This document shows, in pieces, positions 1 through 5,948 of a stretch of 5,948 nucleotides of DNA (its first letter is position 1; the number at the start of each line of letters is the position of its first letter). Below the pieces are notes generated by a model. The model was given only the letters and a program-made list of their open reading frames with translations, searched no databases and was not told the origin of the DNA. Made by a program: the position numbers and the translations under genes. The stretch is from Candidatus Hydrogenedentota bacterium (GTDB taxonomy: Bacteria; Hydrogenedentota; Hydrogenedentia; Hydrogenedentales; CAITNO01), in NCBI GenBank assembly GCA_023145975.1, contig JAGLCZ010000200.1, positions 1-5,948 on the forward strand, given 5' to 3'.

Positions 1-7
1 CCTTTCT

Positions 8-34
8 TCCTTTGTGCTCTCTGTGTTCTCTGTG
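8..34 (-). repeat. Three tandem 9-base units, CACAGAGAR type
   Basis: On the minus strand the units are CACAGAGAA (34-26), CACAGAGAG (25-17) and the diverged CACAAAGGA (16-8), followed by AGAAAGG running to the window edge. Near-identical ACAGAGRA-type tracts are widely scattered between genes in many environmental bacterial genomes, often near small GxxExxY-type genes; that link is from memory. A period of nine keeps any reading frame open (His-Arg-Glu-like in one frame). The repeat may continue beyond the window. Confidence 0.7.
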
Positions 35-48
35 GTTAAACACCTCCA

Positions 49-60
49 CCGCTAACGCGG
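49..60. repeat. Small hairpin CCGC-TAAC-GCGG
   Basis: CCGC (49-52) and GCGG (57-60) form a short G+C-rich stem around a 4-base loop. It is short enough to arise by chance, and is listed because it sits in a row of inverted repeats. Confidence 0.3.
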
Positions 61-70
61 CACCCGCTTC

Positions 71-89
71 AACGGGGGATTTTCCCGTT
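71..89. repeat. Small hairpin AACGGG/CCCGTT
   Basis: AACGGG (71-76) and CCCGTT (84-89) pair around a 7-base loop; an alternative pairing is GGGA/TCCC around TTT with a two-base bulge. In the plus direction it is followed only by a weak T-containing stretch (TTTATAG), which is too poor to call a terminator. Confidence 0.4.
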
Positions 90-91
90 TA

Positions 92-116
92 TAGTATTTG
101 TTCAGGCGCAATACTA
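92..116. repeat. Inverted repeat TAGTATT/AATACTA
   Basis: TAGTATT (92-98) and AATACTA (110-116) are perfect 7-base reverse complements separated by 11 bases. The same AGTAT core recurs in opposite orientations at 144-148 and 161-165 inside the neighbouring inverted repeat region, so the core occurs four times in alternating orientation. Confidence 0.45.
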
Positions 117-130
117 CACGTCCTTCCGGT

Positions 131-161
131 TTTTATGTGATGCAGTATGCGTCGCATAAAA
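131..161. repeat. Inverted repeat, 14-pair stem with 3-base loop
   Basis: On the plus strand positions 131-144 pair with 148-161 around the loop GTA (145-147). The outer seven pairs (TTTTATG with CATAAAA) are perfect. Two inner pairs are T-G on this strand (138/154 and 141/151) and would be A-C mismatches on the minus strand. The stem is therefore better formed in a plus-strand transcript, or simply in DNA. It has no U-run after it. Function is unknown: a recombination site, a REP-like element or an RNA-stabilising hairpin are all possible. Confidence 0.55.
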
Positions 162-235
162 TACTGGAATCCATAAGAGATACACAACTTCTTTCTGGCC
201 ACATGTTTTCCATACGATGACGGGGAGATGGGGGA

Positions 236-2344
236 CTAGATGTCGTTAATAACGCAGATGGACTGATTCATAATTCTCTGTACAGCCAAAGGATCCCCCA
301 GCCTATTCTGCAAAACTGACAGTGCCATTTCACTAGGCAAAATATCAGAAAATTTTAATCCTTGAAGGGCTTTCTTATGTACAGGAGGTAACAGTTTTTC
401 AATACTTTTATTTTGGAGTTTGGAAATTGCATTCTCGACTTTGGACATTACCCCTATACCACGAAAAGTAATTTTTAGGTCATCATAACCAATTTTTTCT
501 GAGAATTCAGATTGAAGTCCGTAAGCAATCATAGCATTTGCCCTTAAACCAGCAAAGGTCCACCATATAATTAACGACTGACGGTTTACAAGAAATGTCT
601 GAGACTTCTGTTCAACCCACGAATGATCTGCACGAATTTTAGCAATTTGATTTACAGATCGTTGTGACCACATTGGGGACATTTGGCTACTACCCAAAAT
701 ATCTTTTATCGTCTGGCAAATACGGAAACTTAGTCCTGCTGCGTCCCCTCGCCACCAAGCGCCCCCCTGGATCTCTGTCGCATTGACGTAAACCCTATGA
801 TGTTTCCAATCAATATGCTGCACGACCCACGCTCTGCCGGCAAGCAATACAACTTTCGAATCATCTTTCTCCTTTCCGAGAAAGGCATGTTCATCCACAT
901 AACCTAGTTCATTTTTTCCGTGAAGAACGGTAAAAAAAGGGGGAGACATAAATACCGAAAGAAGTTCCATGAAGTTCTTCCGGCCATAGGCTTTTTCGCC
1001 CACACACCCAATTCCAAGTATCCCTTGGTCCTCAACAAGGACATTCTGTTCAAGCATCCACTCTACCAATACGGCAATTTCTTTGCGATCCATCGTGGCA
1101 AACGCAGGAACCCTTTCTAGCCATTTGAGCCAAGTCTGTTTTCCAATCCCATTTTCCTGAAGGATCAAGGCTAGTAGTTGTTGTGCCAGGATATGATAGG
1201 GTTTCGAAGGAGGCGTAATAGGTTCTACATATCCTTCTTCAAACAGTTGAATAATGCTGGCAGCACGAAGTAATACATCGGAGCGTGTAACTAAAAAAAG
1301 GCAATTCCGATTCCCTTCGTCGCGCCGTCCTGTTCTTCCCATACGTTGCAGAAAAGCAGATACTGTTGGCGGGGAATCTATCTGAATAACGCGATCCAGA
1401 TCGCCTACATCCACTCCGAGTTCGAGCACACTTGTAGCAACGATCACGCAATTCTCACTGTTGTGAAAAGCATCCTCTGATCGCCCCCGCTCATCCCTGC
1501 TTAGAGAACTGTGCGTCACAAAAGTACGCACCTCTAAACGCCGTAATGTATCTGCCAAACGCTCTGCACGGGCGCGGCTATCTACAAATACAAGACGTTT
1601 TTCACCGCGAAATATTCTTGAAATCACCTGTGCTGCATTATCAAGTGATCCCACATAATCAAGTTTTATATCGACTGCTGCCTTCGCTTCTTCTTTTGGA
1701 AGAAGAATTGAAGCATTCTTCTTATCTTCTCCTGAAATCCATGTGGCAAGAAAATCTGGATTACCAATAGTTGCCGACAATCCCAATCGTTGAAACTCCC
1801 GTCCTGTCAATCGATTCAAACGCGATAACAGTGCTAAGAGATGGCAGCCACGATCATCCCCGGCAAAAGCATGAATCTCATCGATAATTACGACCTGAAT
1901 TTGGGAGAGCAACTCAGCGGCATCTATCCTCGAAGAGGTGAACATTACTTCCAGAGATTCAGGGGTTGTCAATAAGATATCCGGTGGATTTTCTATCATC
2001 CGGCCGCGTTTTCCTCTTCCCACATCCCCATGCCAGAAATCAGCTTTTCTCCCTATAAGCGATGTATAGCGATCCAAACGCACCGCAAGATCATTAATCA
2101 GTGCCTTGATGGGACAAAGGTAGAGAACGGTTAATCCCTGCCAGGGTTCTTGCAGCATTCGTGATAGTACTGGAAAAATTACGCATTCCGTTTTTCCGCC
2201 AGCAGTTGGTGCAAGGATAAGTGCATCTTTTCCACTTAAAACATGTGGAATGGCGGCATCTTGAAAGGGACGAAGGTCACTCCACCCCAGGCTATTCACG
2301 ATGTGATACTGAATAGCAGGATCTAACAATCCGAAGTTACTCAC
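236..2344 (-). CDS. brxHI: BREX Lhr-like superfamily 2 helicase BrxHI
   Basis: This is a 702-residue DEAD/DEAH-type helicase. Motifs in order: Q-like LRPFQDAA (24-31); I APTAGGKTE (45-53); Ia CPIKAL (77-82); Ib TTPESLE (126-132); II DEIH (155-158); III SAT (190-192); IV LVFVDSR (251-257); V ATSVLELGVDVGDLD (303-317); VI QRMGRTGRR (333-341). All catalytic residues are present, so it should be an active ATPase. Residues 355-450 look like a winged helix. Residues 495-550 (LLAGRAWVVQHIDW, then WWRGDAAGLSF) resemble the region after the motor in Lhr-family helicases, so the protein is Lhr-like. The start is GTG at 2344, overlapping the brxD stop by four bases; a start here keeps the family-like MSNFGLLDPAIQ N-terminus. 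It is the last gene of the operon. In known BREX systems it is specific to types 2 and 6. Its substrate is not established; unwinding phage or replication-intermediate DNA is inference. The 3' half is A+T-rich and contains T7 and C5T7 tracts. Confidence 0.93.
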   Translation of the reverse strand: MSNFGLLDPAIQYHIVNSLGWSDLRPFQDAAIPHVLSGKDALILAPTAGGKTECVIFPVLSRMLQEPWQGLTVLYLCPIKALINDLAVRLDRYTSLIGRKADFWHGDVGRGKRGRMIENPPDILLTTPESLEVMFTSSRIDAAELLSQIQVVIIDEIHAFAGDDRGCHLLALLSRLNRLTGREFQRLGLSATIGNPDFLATWISGEDKKNASILLPKEEAKAAVDIKLDYVGSLDNAAQVISRIFRGEKRLVFVDSRARAERLADTLRRLEVRTFVTHSSLSRDERGRSEDAFHNSENCVIVATSVLELGVDVGDLDRVIQIDSPPTVSAFLQRMGRTGRRDEGNRNCLFLVTRSDVLLRAASIIQLFEEGYVEPITPPSKPYHILAQQLLALILQENGIGKQTWLKWLERVPAFATMDRKEIAVLVEWMLEQNVLVEDQGILGIGCVGEKAYGRKNFMELLSVFMSPPFFTVLHGKNELGYVDEHAFLGKEKDDSKVVLLAGRAWVVQHIDWKHHRVYVNATEIQGGAWWRGDAAGLSFRICQTIKDILGSSQMSPMWSQRSVNQIAKIRADHSWVEQKSQTFLVNRQSLIIWWTFAGLRANAMIAYGLQSEFSEKIGYDDLKITFRGIGVMSKVENAISKLQNKSIEKLLPPVHKKALQGLKFSDILPSEMALSVLQNRLGDPLAVQRIMNQSICVINDI
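932..943 (-). other. C5T7 tract inside brxHI
   Basis: The minus strand reads CCC CCT TTT TTT (P468-F471 of BrxHI) and contains the heptamer C_CCT_TTT in the reading frame, a form that permits -1 slippage. Gain of one T leads to TGA after TAC CGT TCT TCA CGG AAA AAA; loss of one T leads to TAG after ATG AAC. Either would leave the helicase motor but remove the C-terminal third. The tract is short and may be only a consequence of the PPFF codons. Confidence 0.4.
2341..2344 (-). promoter_or_regulatory. GTGA stop/start overlap coupling brxD to brxHI
   Basis: Read on the minus strand, GTGA contains both the brxHI start (GTG) and the brxD stop (TGA). Upstream there are only weak Shine-Dalgarno-like triplets inside the brxD end (GAG at 2355-2353, GGA at 2350-2348). 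This layout is typical of termination-reinitiation coupling and would keep BrxD and BrxHI in fixed ratio. The overlap is read directly; the coupling is inferred. Confidence 0.75.
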
Positions 2345-3660
2345 AGATCCAACTCGATATCATCGACGTTGTCAACCGCCACCGCCTGTTGCTCCACCCG
2401 TGTTAACTCAACCTCATCAAGTGTCAGCGAATAATGGCTACGGGGTTCAAAATCCGAATATTGATCAATTCTGTCTAATACGTCTGCCACAAGTTTTTTC
2501 AGAAAAATACGGGGGGCAATACCCACTTTTCCTCCAAGTTTACCTGTTACTGCATTTGCAAGATCAGATATATACGCATCATCACAGAGAGATGCGATAC
2601 GCTGGGGTACTTTAGAATGCTCTTGATAGATGTCACGAACCCGTGCGCCAACACGAGAAAGCCGTTGAAGATCAAAAGGGGATAAGCGCACTTGAACCGC
2701 TCTTGGATTATCAAATCGAGCCTCTGTATCGAAATCGACGTGAAGCCGCTGCGCAAGCGGTTCAAGTCGGGAAATACCTTGTGTGCCATCAAAAAATGCC
2801 GATGTACCGGTTATTAGTAAGTAGAGTCCCGGGAAACGGCCGGAATCGATCTCATCGATAAGTTGCCGCAGCGCATTCAGGCTTTTATCACGGACATCAC
2901 TGCGCATTCTTTGTATGGTCTCTACTTCGTCAAGAACAACGAGTAATCCCGCCTGACCAGAGTCCCGAATGACAACGAGGAGTCCCTGGAGAAAAGCCAG
3001 CGCGCCATAGTGGTCCAGGTCTCCCTTAACTCCCGCGAAACGCTTTGCCGCCGCGGCGATACTCGGTTGTCCTCCCAGCCAAGCGAGCAAGCCTTCGGCG
3101 ATAGCCGAGTTACCTTCTGCCTGAGCGCGTCTATACCCGCGGAGGGCGGCACTAAAAGCGGGCGCCTGATCGCTTATTTTACGAAGGCGTTTTTCCACGA
3201 GAAGGTTTGTACTGTCGAGTAGTTTCGCATTATCGTGCTGGTTGATACTTCCTTCCGCAAGGACATCTTCTTCCAACGTGAAAAACCAGCTTTCTATGAT
3301 GTTTCGAAATGCTCCTTTCGAAGCATCTGCTGTGGCAAGGTGTTCGATCAGCCTTCTGTAAACGGTTTCCAGCCGATGAAGCGGCGTCTCGGATTCCGAT
3401 ATTTGAACTTCCGAGGTAACAAAGCCCTGTTTCCTTGCGCGATCACATAGCCATCGTGCAAGAAATGTCTTTCCACAACCGTATTCGCCCCTGACCGCCT
3501 TGAAAACGCCGCCGCCGCCTTTTACCCGCTGCAGTTCTTCTTCAAAAATATCCTCAAAGGGTTCAAGTCCTACAGCAAAAGCATCCAGGCTGTTTTTTGG
3601 AACGGTTCCACGCCGGATAGCGTCAATGATCTCTTGTCCTCGTTTTGGGCTGATACTCAT
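2341..3660 (-). CDS. brxD: BREX ATP-binding protein BrxD
   Basis: This is a P-loop ATPase of the DUF2791/BREX ATP-binding type, 439 residues, close to the usual BrxD length. The N-terminus (about 1-45) is a helical lead-in typical of the family (GLEPFEDIFEEELQRV). Walker A is GEYGCGKT (58-65, K64 and T65), Walker B is LLVVLDEVE (239-247, D244 E245), and LLITGTSAFFDG (281-292) fits a sensor-1 strand, giving an AAA+/STAND-like ATPase core. Residues 300-400 form the lid-like helical region (PLAQRL, LSPFD). The C-terminal tail is acidic (DNVDDIELDL). The start is ATG at 3660, 9 bases after the pglZ stop. No clear Shine-Dalgarno sequence precedes it (GGTTAATTACACACG), so translation is probably coupled to pglZ. 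Its stop overlaps the brxHI start. Its precise role in BREX is unknown; ATP-driven loading or signalling with the adjacent helicase is an inference. BrxC/PglY are related but far larger, so they are excluded by length. Confidence 0.92.
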   Translation of the reverse strand: MSISPKRGQEIIDAIRRGTVPKNSLDAFAVGLEPFEDIFEEELQRVKGGGGVFKAVRGEYGCGKTFLARWLCDRARKQGFVTSEVQISESETPLHRLETVYRRLIEHLATADASKGAFRNIIESWFFTLEEDVLAEGSINQHDNAKLLDSTNLLVEKRLRKISDQAPAFSAALRGYRRAQAEGNSAIAEGLLAWLGGQPSIAAAAKRFAGVKGDLDHYGALAFLQGLLVVIRDSGQAGLLVVLDEVETIQRMRSDVRDKSLNALRQLIDEIDSGRFPGLYLLITGTSAFFDGTQGISRLEPLAQRLHVDFDTEARFDNPRAVQVRLSPFDLQRLSRVGARVRDIYQEHSKVPQRIASLCDDAYISDLANAVTGKLGGKVGIAPRIFLKKLVADVLDRIDQYSDFEPRSHYSLTLDEVELTRVEQQAVAVDNVDDIELDL

Positions 3661-3669
3661 CGTGTGTAA

Positions 3670-5948
3670 TTAACCAATCTCAAATTGCTTGCGGAGTAAG
3701 TCTAGATTTAATTCAACAGTGTTCGAATTTTCATCCCGTCCCAATACTTCATATCCATCAATATTGAGCACCCGTTGAATAATTGCCAGAAGACCGCTGA
3801 GCCGATTTGGAGGATACCCGATGCTATGGGCAATCGCCGTAGCGGTCATTTTTCCACCATTACATTCAAGGGTACTTAAAATCCGGATAAATACGGCACT
3901 GTTCTTTTGAAAGGATCTCCCCGCCAAAAGTTTTTGTTCCTTGAAAACAGGAGAAGACATGAGCGATTTAATCCATTGGGGCTGTTCTGTTTTATCTGTT
4001 AGCGCTTCTTTTTTTTCAGCATCTTCATTCCAGTCAAAAAGCGAATCAGGAAGAGGAATGGACTCTTTCTCCTGTGGTGCAGCAGGGTTCGCTGCATTTT
4101 TTATATCCTGTATGCCTTCTTCCCACCAAATTGGTTTTACGTGTATTAATTCAGACCAGCCTTCAGGAAAGATATTTCCCTCCGCCAATACCGCTATCGG
4201 AACGAGGACTTCCTGGGGATTTACACCGCCATGATAGCCGTTTTTCTTCATTGCATACCGAAGAGTTTCACTCCAGGGGACAACCACGGCATTGCCTTTC
4301 ACGAGTACTCTCTTTCCTTGAATGGCAAGTTCCATTTCTGTTGGTGTATCATTCCCTTTCCGCCACCTGTCGCCTCCTTCCCCTGGACAGTGCCGGGTTG
4401 AAAACTCAAGGATATGACCGTGATCACTGAGTAGAATTACTGCACGGCGGGCATGCTTCGCTTCATATAAAAGTGGTGAAAGAGCCTTGATCTCATCACA
4501 AACCCAACGGATATCAATCTGATCTCCTTTGAGAAGATAATCATCTATAGCATTGATGACGACTCCGACTACGGCCTGCTCTTTTGATTTTATCGCAGCC
4601 CGAATCTCTGGCGATAATCCTCCATCCTCTGGGTCATGTAAATCGGTCTTGTGAAAAAGCACCGGTGCTTTACCCGTCTTTGACTGGGCGAGAAGATCCG
4701 GTTGCTTAGAGAAAGCAATTCGTTCTGTTTCACTATTTCCCTGCTTGATATTGCCACATAGAAGACTGGTACGCGAGAATTCCGTCAACGATGGAATCAT
4801 AGTAATTCCGATAAGGGCCTGGTCTTTTTCGGAAATAAGGGTCCAGTCGTGCTGCATGATATCTTCGATTAGCTGGTTAAATACGGCCATGCTCATACCG
4901 TCCATCACGATCAAGAGAACGGGTTTCTTTGCTGCAAGGGGCGCCACGACTTTAGTAAGGATTTGTTCCACAGGAATTACGGCCTGCTCTTTAGAGCCTG
5001 CACTTGTCCAGTCTTTAAACAGTTCAGCAAAGACCTTTGCCTGTTTTTCCTGAATTCCCCGGCATTTTTTGAAGAGTGCCATATACGCTTCTGATAAAGT
5101 TGCAACTGCATCCCCATTTCGCAATGCCTGCCGTGCCCAGTCCACAAACCCCCCAGTTTCCGCATAGGATTTCACTGCTTCCTGGAAGGATTTTGGGGTG
5201 TCATTCCCCTCTGCCACGTATTTTTTGAGCCATCGTGCCAGACGCATCGCCATGGTTACCCGTTCAAGACGTCTCATTTCACTATTGGCCAGATCGTGTT
5301 TAAAAATACTTTCTGCGTACCCTTCTACATTGTGATCAAGTTCTCCGTCAACCACTTTCTTGAGCACAGCAGCAAAACGTCCAAGTCGCTGATCAAATCC
5401 GAGAAAAGAAACATCACTCAAATACGCGAACTGATCCGCTTGTACTTCTTTCAGAATTTCATCTGCGCGTTGTAACTGCTGCTCACATTGTCCTTCTTCG
5501 GCAACTTGAAGGCGTACTACATCCAGTGCGGCGGCGCTCCACCGAAGGAGGATGTTTTCCGCTGCATTTTTCCCGCCAAAACACTTCTCCTCCATTTTGC
5601 CAGCGGCTTTGTCGAGTTTCCCTTGTGTCCGCGGGTGGAACACCACATGGGCGGCCAAGCCAACAGCCAACGCATTGGGCGATGCGTTATCCTGAACGCA
5701 TTGGAGTACAATGCGTGCGGCGGGATCAGCAACCTGAACCAACCATTCTACTGCAGCTTCTCTGAACTCATCGTTCAACTCACGGAACTGTTGTACATTT
5801 ATTGGATTAAGCGACCATTTGAGAATAGCGGGAAGATCCGGGCGTGCTACGCTTAAACCTAACGCTCGCTCCAACAGAAATGCCCATATTGTTTCACGAT
5901 CAAGAAATCCTCCTGGTGCCGCAGGGCAATTTCCCTGGGTAGCGAATT
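3670..5948 (-). CDS. pglZ: BREX phosphatase-like protein PglZ, 5' end cut by window edge
   Basis: PglZ is an alkaline-phosphatase-superfamily protein and a core BREX component; its exact reaction is unsettled, but it acts with the PglX methyltransferase in host marking and phage exclusion. The frame is open from the window edge, giving 758 visible residues. The TTG at 5874 looks like a start but is internal: 24 in-frame residues precede it (PAAPGGFLDRETIWAFL just before), and they read as family-like sequence. Counting from that TTG: an alpha-helical N-terminal region (1-310); the PglZ domain (about 317-560) with metal-binding LLIVMDGMS (D325), PSLTEFSRTS (361-370, probable Thr/Ser nucleophile region), NAIDD (441-445), LLSDHGH (481-487) and GYHGG (546-550). 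An acidic/lysine-rich linker (about 595-640) follows, then a C-terminal winged-helix-like domain (about 655-734) with LNIDGYEVL. Family proteins are commonly 850-960 residues, so roughly 100-200 residues are probably missing. An A8 tract lies in the linker. Identification is firm; BREX type 2 versus 6 is not resolved. Confidence 0.93.
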   Translation of the reverse strand, partial: FATQGNCPAAPGGFLDRETIWAFLLERALGLSVARPDLPAILKWSLNPINVQQFRELNDEFREAAVEWLVQVADPAARIVLQCVQDNASPNALAVGLAAHVVFHPRTQGKLDKAAGKMEEKCFGGKNAAENILLRWSAAALDVVRLQVAEEGQCEQQLQRADEILKEVQADQFAYLSDVSFLGFDQRLGRFAAVLKKVVDGELDHNVEGYAESIFKHDLANSEMRRLERVTMAMRLARWLKKYVAEGNDTPKSFQEAVKSYAETGGFVDWARQALRNGDAVATLSEAYMALFKKCRGIQEKQAKVFAELFKDWTSAGSKEQAVIPVEQILTKVVAPLAAKKPVLLIVMDGMSMAVFNQLIEDIMQHDWTLISEKDQALIGITMIPSLTEFSRTSLLCGNIKQGNSETERIAFSKQPDLLAQSKTGKAPVLFHKTDLHDPEDGGLSPEIRAAIKSKEQAVVGVVINAIDDYLLKGDQIDIRWVCDEIKALSPLLYEAKHARRAVILLSDHGHILEFSTRHCPGEGGDRWRKGNDTPTEMELAIQGKRVLVKGNAVVVPWSETLRYAMKKNGYHGGVNPQEVLVPIAVLAEGNIFPEGWSELIHVKPIWWEEGIQDIKNAANPAAPQEKESIPLPDSLFDWNEDAEKKEALTDKTEQPQWIKSLMSSPVFKEQKLLAGRSFQKNSAVFIRILSTLECNGGKMTATAIAHSIGYPPNRLSGLLAIIQRVLNIDGYEVLGRDENSNTVELNLDLLRKQFEIG
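4009..4016 (-). other. A8 homopolymer in the pglZ interdomain linker
   Basis: The minus strand reads GAA AAA AAA GAA (E620 to E623 counting from the TTG at 5874), which gives eight consecutive A and fits the slippery pattern A_AAA_AAA. A shift in either direction meets a stop within about six codons (AGA AGC GCT AAC AGA TAA, or AAG AAG CGC TAA). The result would be PglZ without its C-terminal winged-helix-like domain. The tract and stops are read directly; any slippage is inference. Confidence 0.6.

Larger units (their letters stand above)
1..235. other. Gene-free flank downstream of brxHI
   Basis: No open frame here has both a plausible start signal and protein-like content. The stretch holds a 9-base tandem repeat (8-34) and four inverted repeats (49-60, 71-89, 92-116, 131-161). 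On the minus strand, the direction of brxHI transcription, none of the hairpins is followed by a U-run, so no canonical rho-independent terminator is seen. The nearest part, 162-235, contains nothing I can name. The flank may be the edge of the defence island. Confidence 0.6.

Noticed and set aside
8..34. Possible CRISPR array
   Set aside because: Units are 9 bases, directly abutting, with no spacers.
71..89. Rho-independent terminator for brxHI
   Set aside because: On the minus strand the hairpin is followed by GAAGCGG rather than a U-run, and the stem is weak.
49..120. Integron attC-like site, suggested by GCTAAC and GTTTATAG near a hairpin
   Set aside because: The core does not fit the RYYYAAC/GTTRRRY pair, spacing is wrong, and no cassette or integrase is present.
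133..213. 26-codon minus-strand frame just after brxHI (begins MENMWPERSC)
   Set aside because: No Shine-Dalgarno sequence, Cys-rich random-looking content, and it runs through the hairpin at 131-161.
2547..2792. Minus-strand frame of 81 codons within brxD
   Set aside because: An out-of-frame shadow inside brxD, whose own frame carries the ATPase motifs.
4074..4430. Plus-strand open frame of 118 codons opposite pglZ
   Set aside because: Antisense shadow of the conserved PglZ domain; composition is unlike a protein and there is no start signal.
5488..5856. Plus-strand open frame of 122 codons opposite pglZ
   Set aside because: It lies wholly antisense to a well-supported PglZ coding region and its translation has no recognisable motifs.
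5909..5914. Perfect AGGAGG on the minus strand near the window edge, as a ribosome site for pglZ
   Set aside because: It encodes part of PGGF in the open pglZ frame. The nearest downstream in-frame start codon (TTG 5874) is 34 bases away, and coding-like sequence continues upstream of it.

Overview
The window holds the downstream end of a BREX (bacteriophage exclusion) phage-defence operon, all on the minus strand. Reading right to left in transcription order it contains: pglZ (5948-3670, its 5' end cut by the window edge), brxD (3660-2341) and brxHI (2344-236), then a 235-base gene-free flank at the left edge. The three genes are packed as one transcription unit: 9 bases separate pglZ from brxD, and brxD and brxHI overlap by 4 bases (GTGA). 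No promoter is visible. It should lie beyond position 5948, together with the rest of the system.

The order pglZ-brxD-brxHI is, from established knowledge, the shared tail of BREX type 2 (the Pgl type: pglW, pglX, pglY, pglZ, brxD, brxHI) and of type 6 (brxE, brxA, brxB, brxC, pglX, pglZ, brxD, brxHI). I favour type 2, but the window cannot settle it because the diagnostic genes are outside. PglZ is an alkaline-phosphatase-superfamily protein, BrxD a P-loop ATPase, and BrxHI an Lhr-like superfamily 2 helicase. In the known systems they work with the PglX methyltransferase, which marks host DNA, to block phage DNA replication without obvious cleavage of the phage genome. The system is therefore a known type. 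The less ordinary points are homopolymer tracts inside pglZ and brxHI that could act as frameshift switches, and the repeat-rich downstream flank.

The flank (1-235) starts with three tandem 9-base units (minus-strand consensus CACAGAGAR) of a kind seen between genes in many environmental bacterial genomes. It continues with four inverted repeats between 49 and 161. I found no credible gene or canonical rho-independent terminator there.

The organism cannot be named. Moderate base composition, GTG and ATG starts and the 9-base repeat would fit an environmental Gram-negative bacterium (for example a deltaproteobacterial-type lineage), but this is weak inference. By eye the distal half of brxHI is richer in A+T than the middle of brxD, which would suit a horizontally moved defence island.
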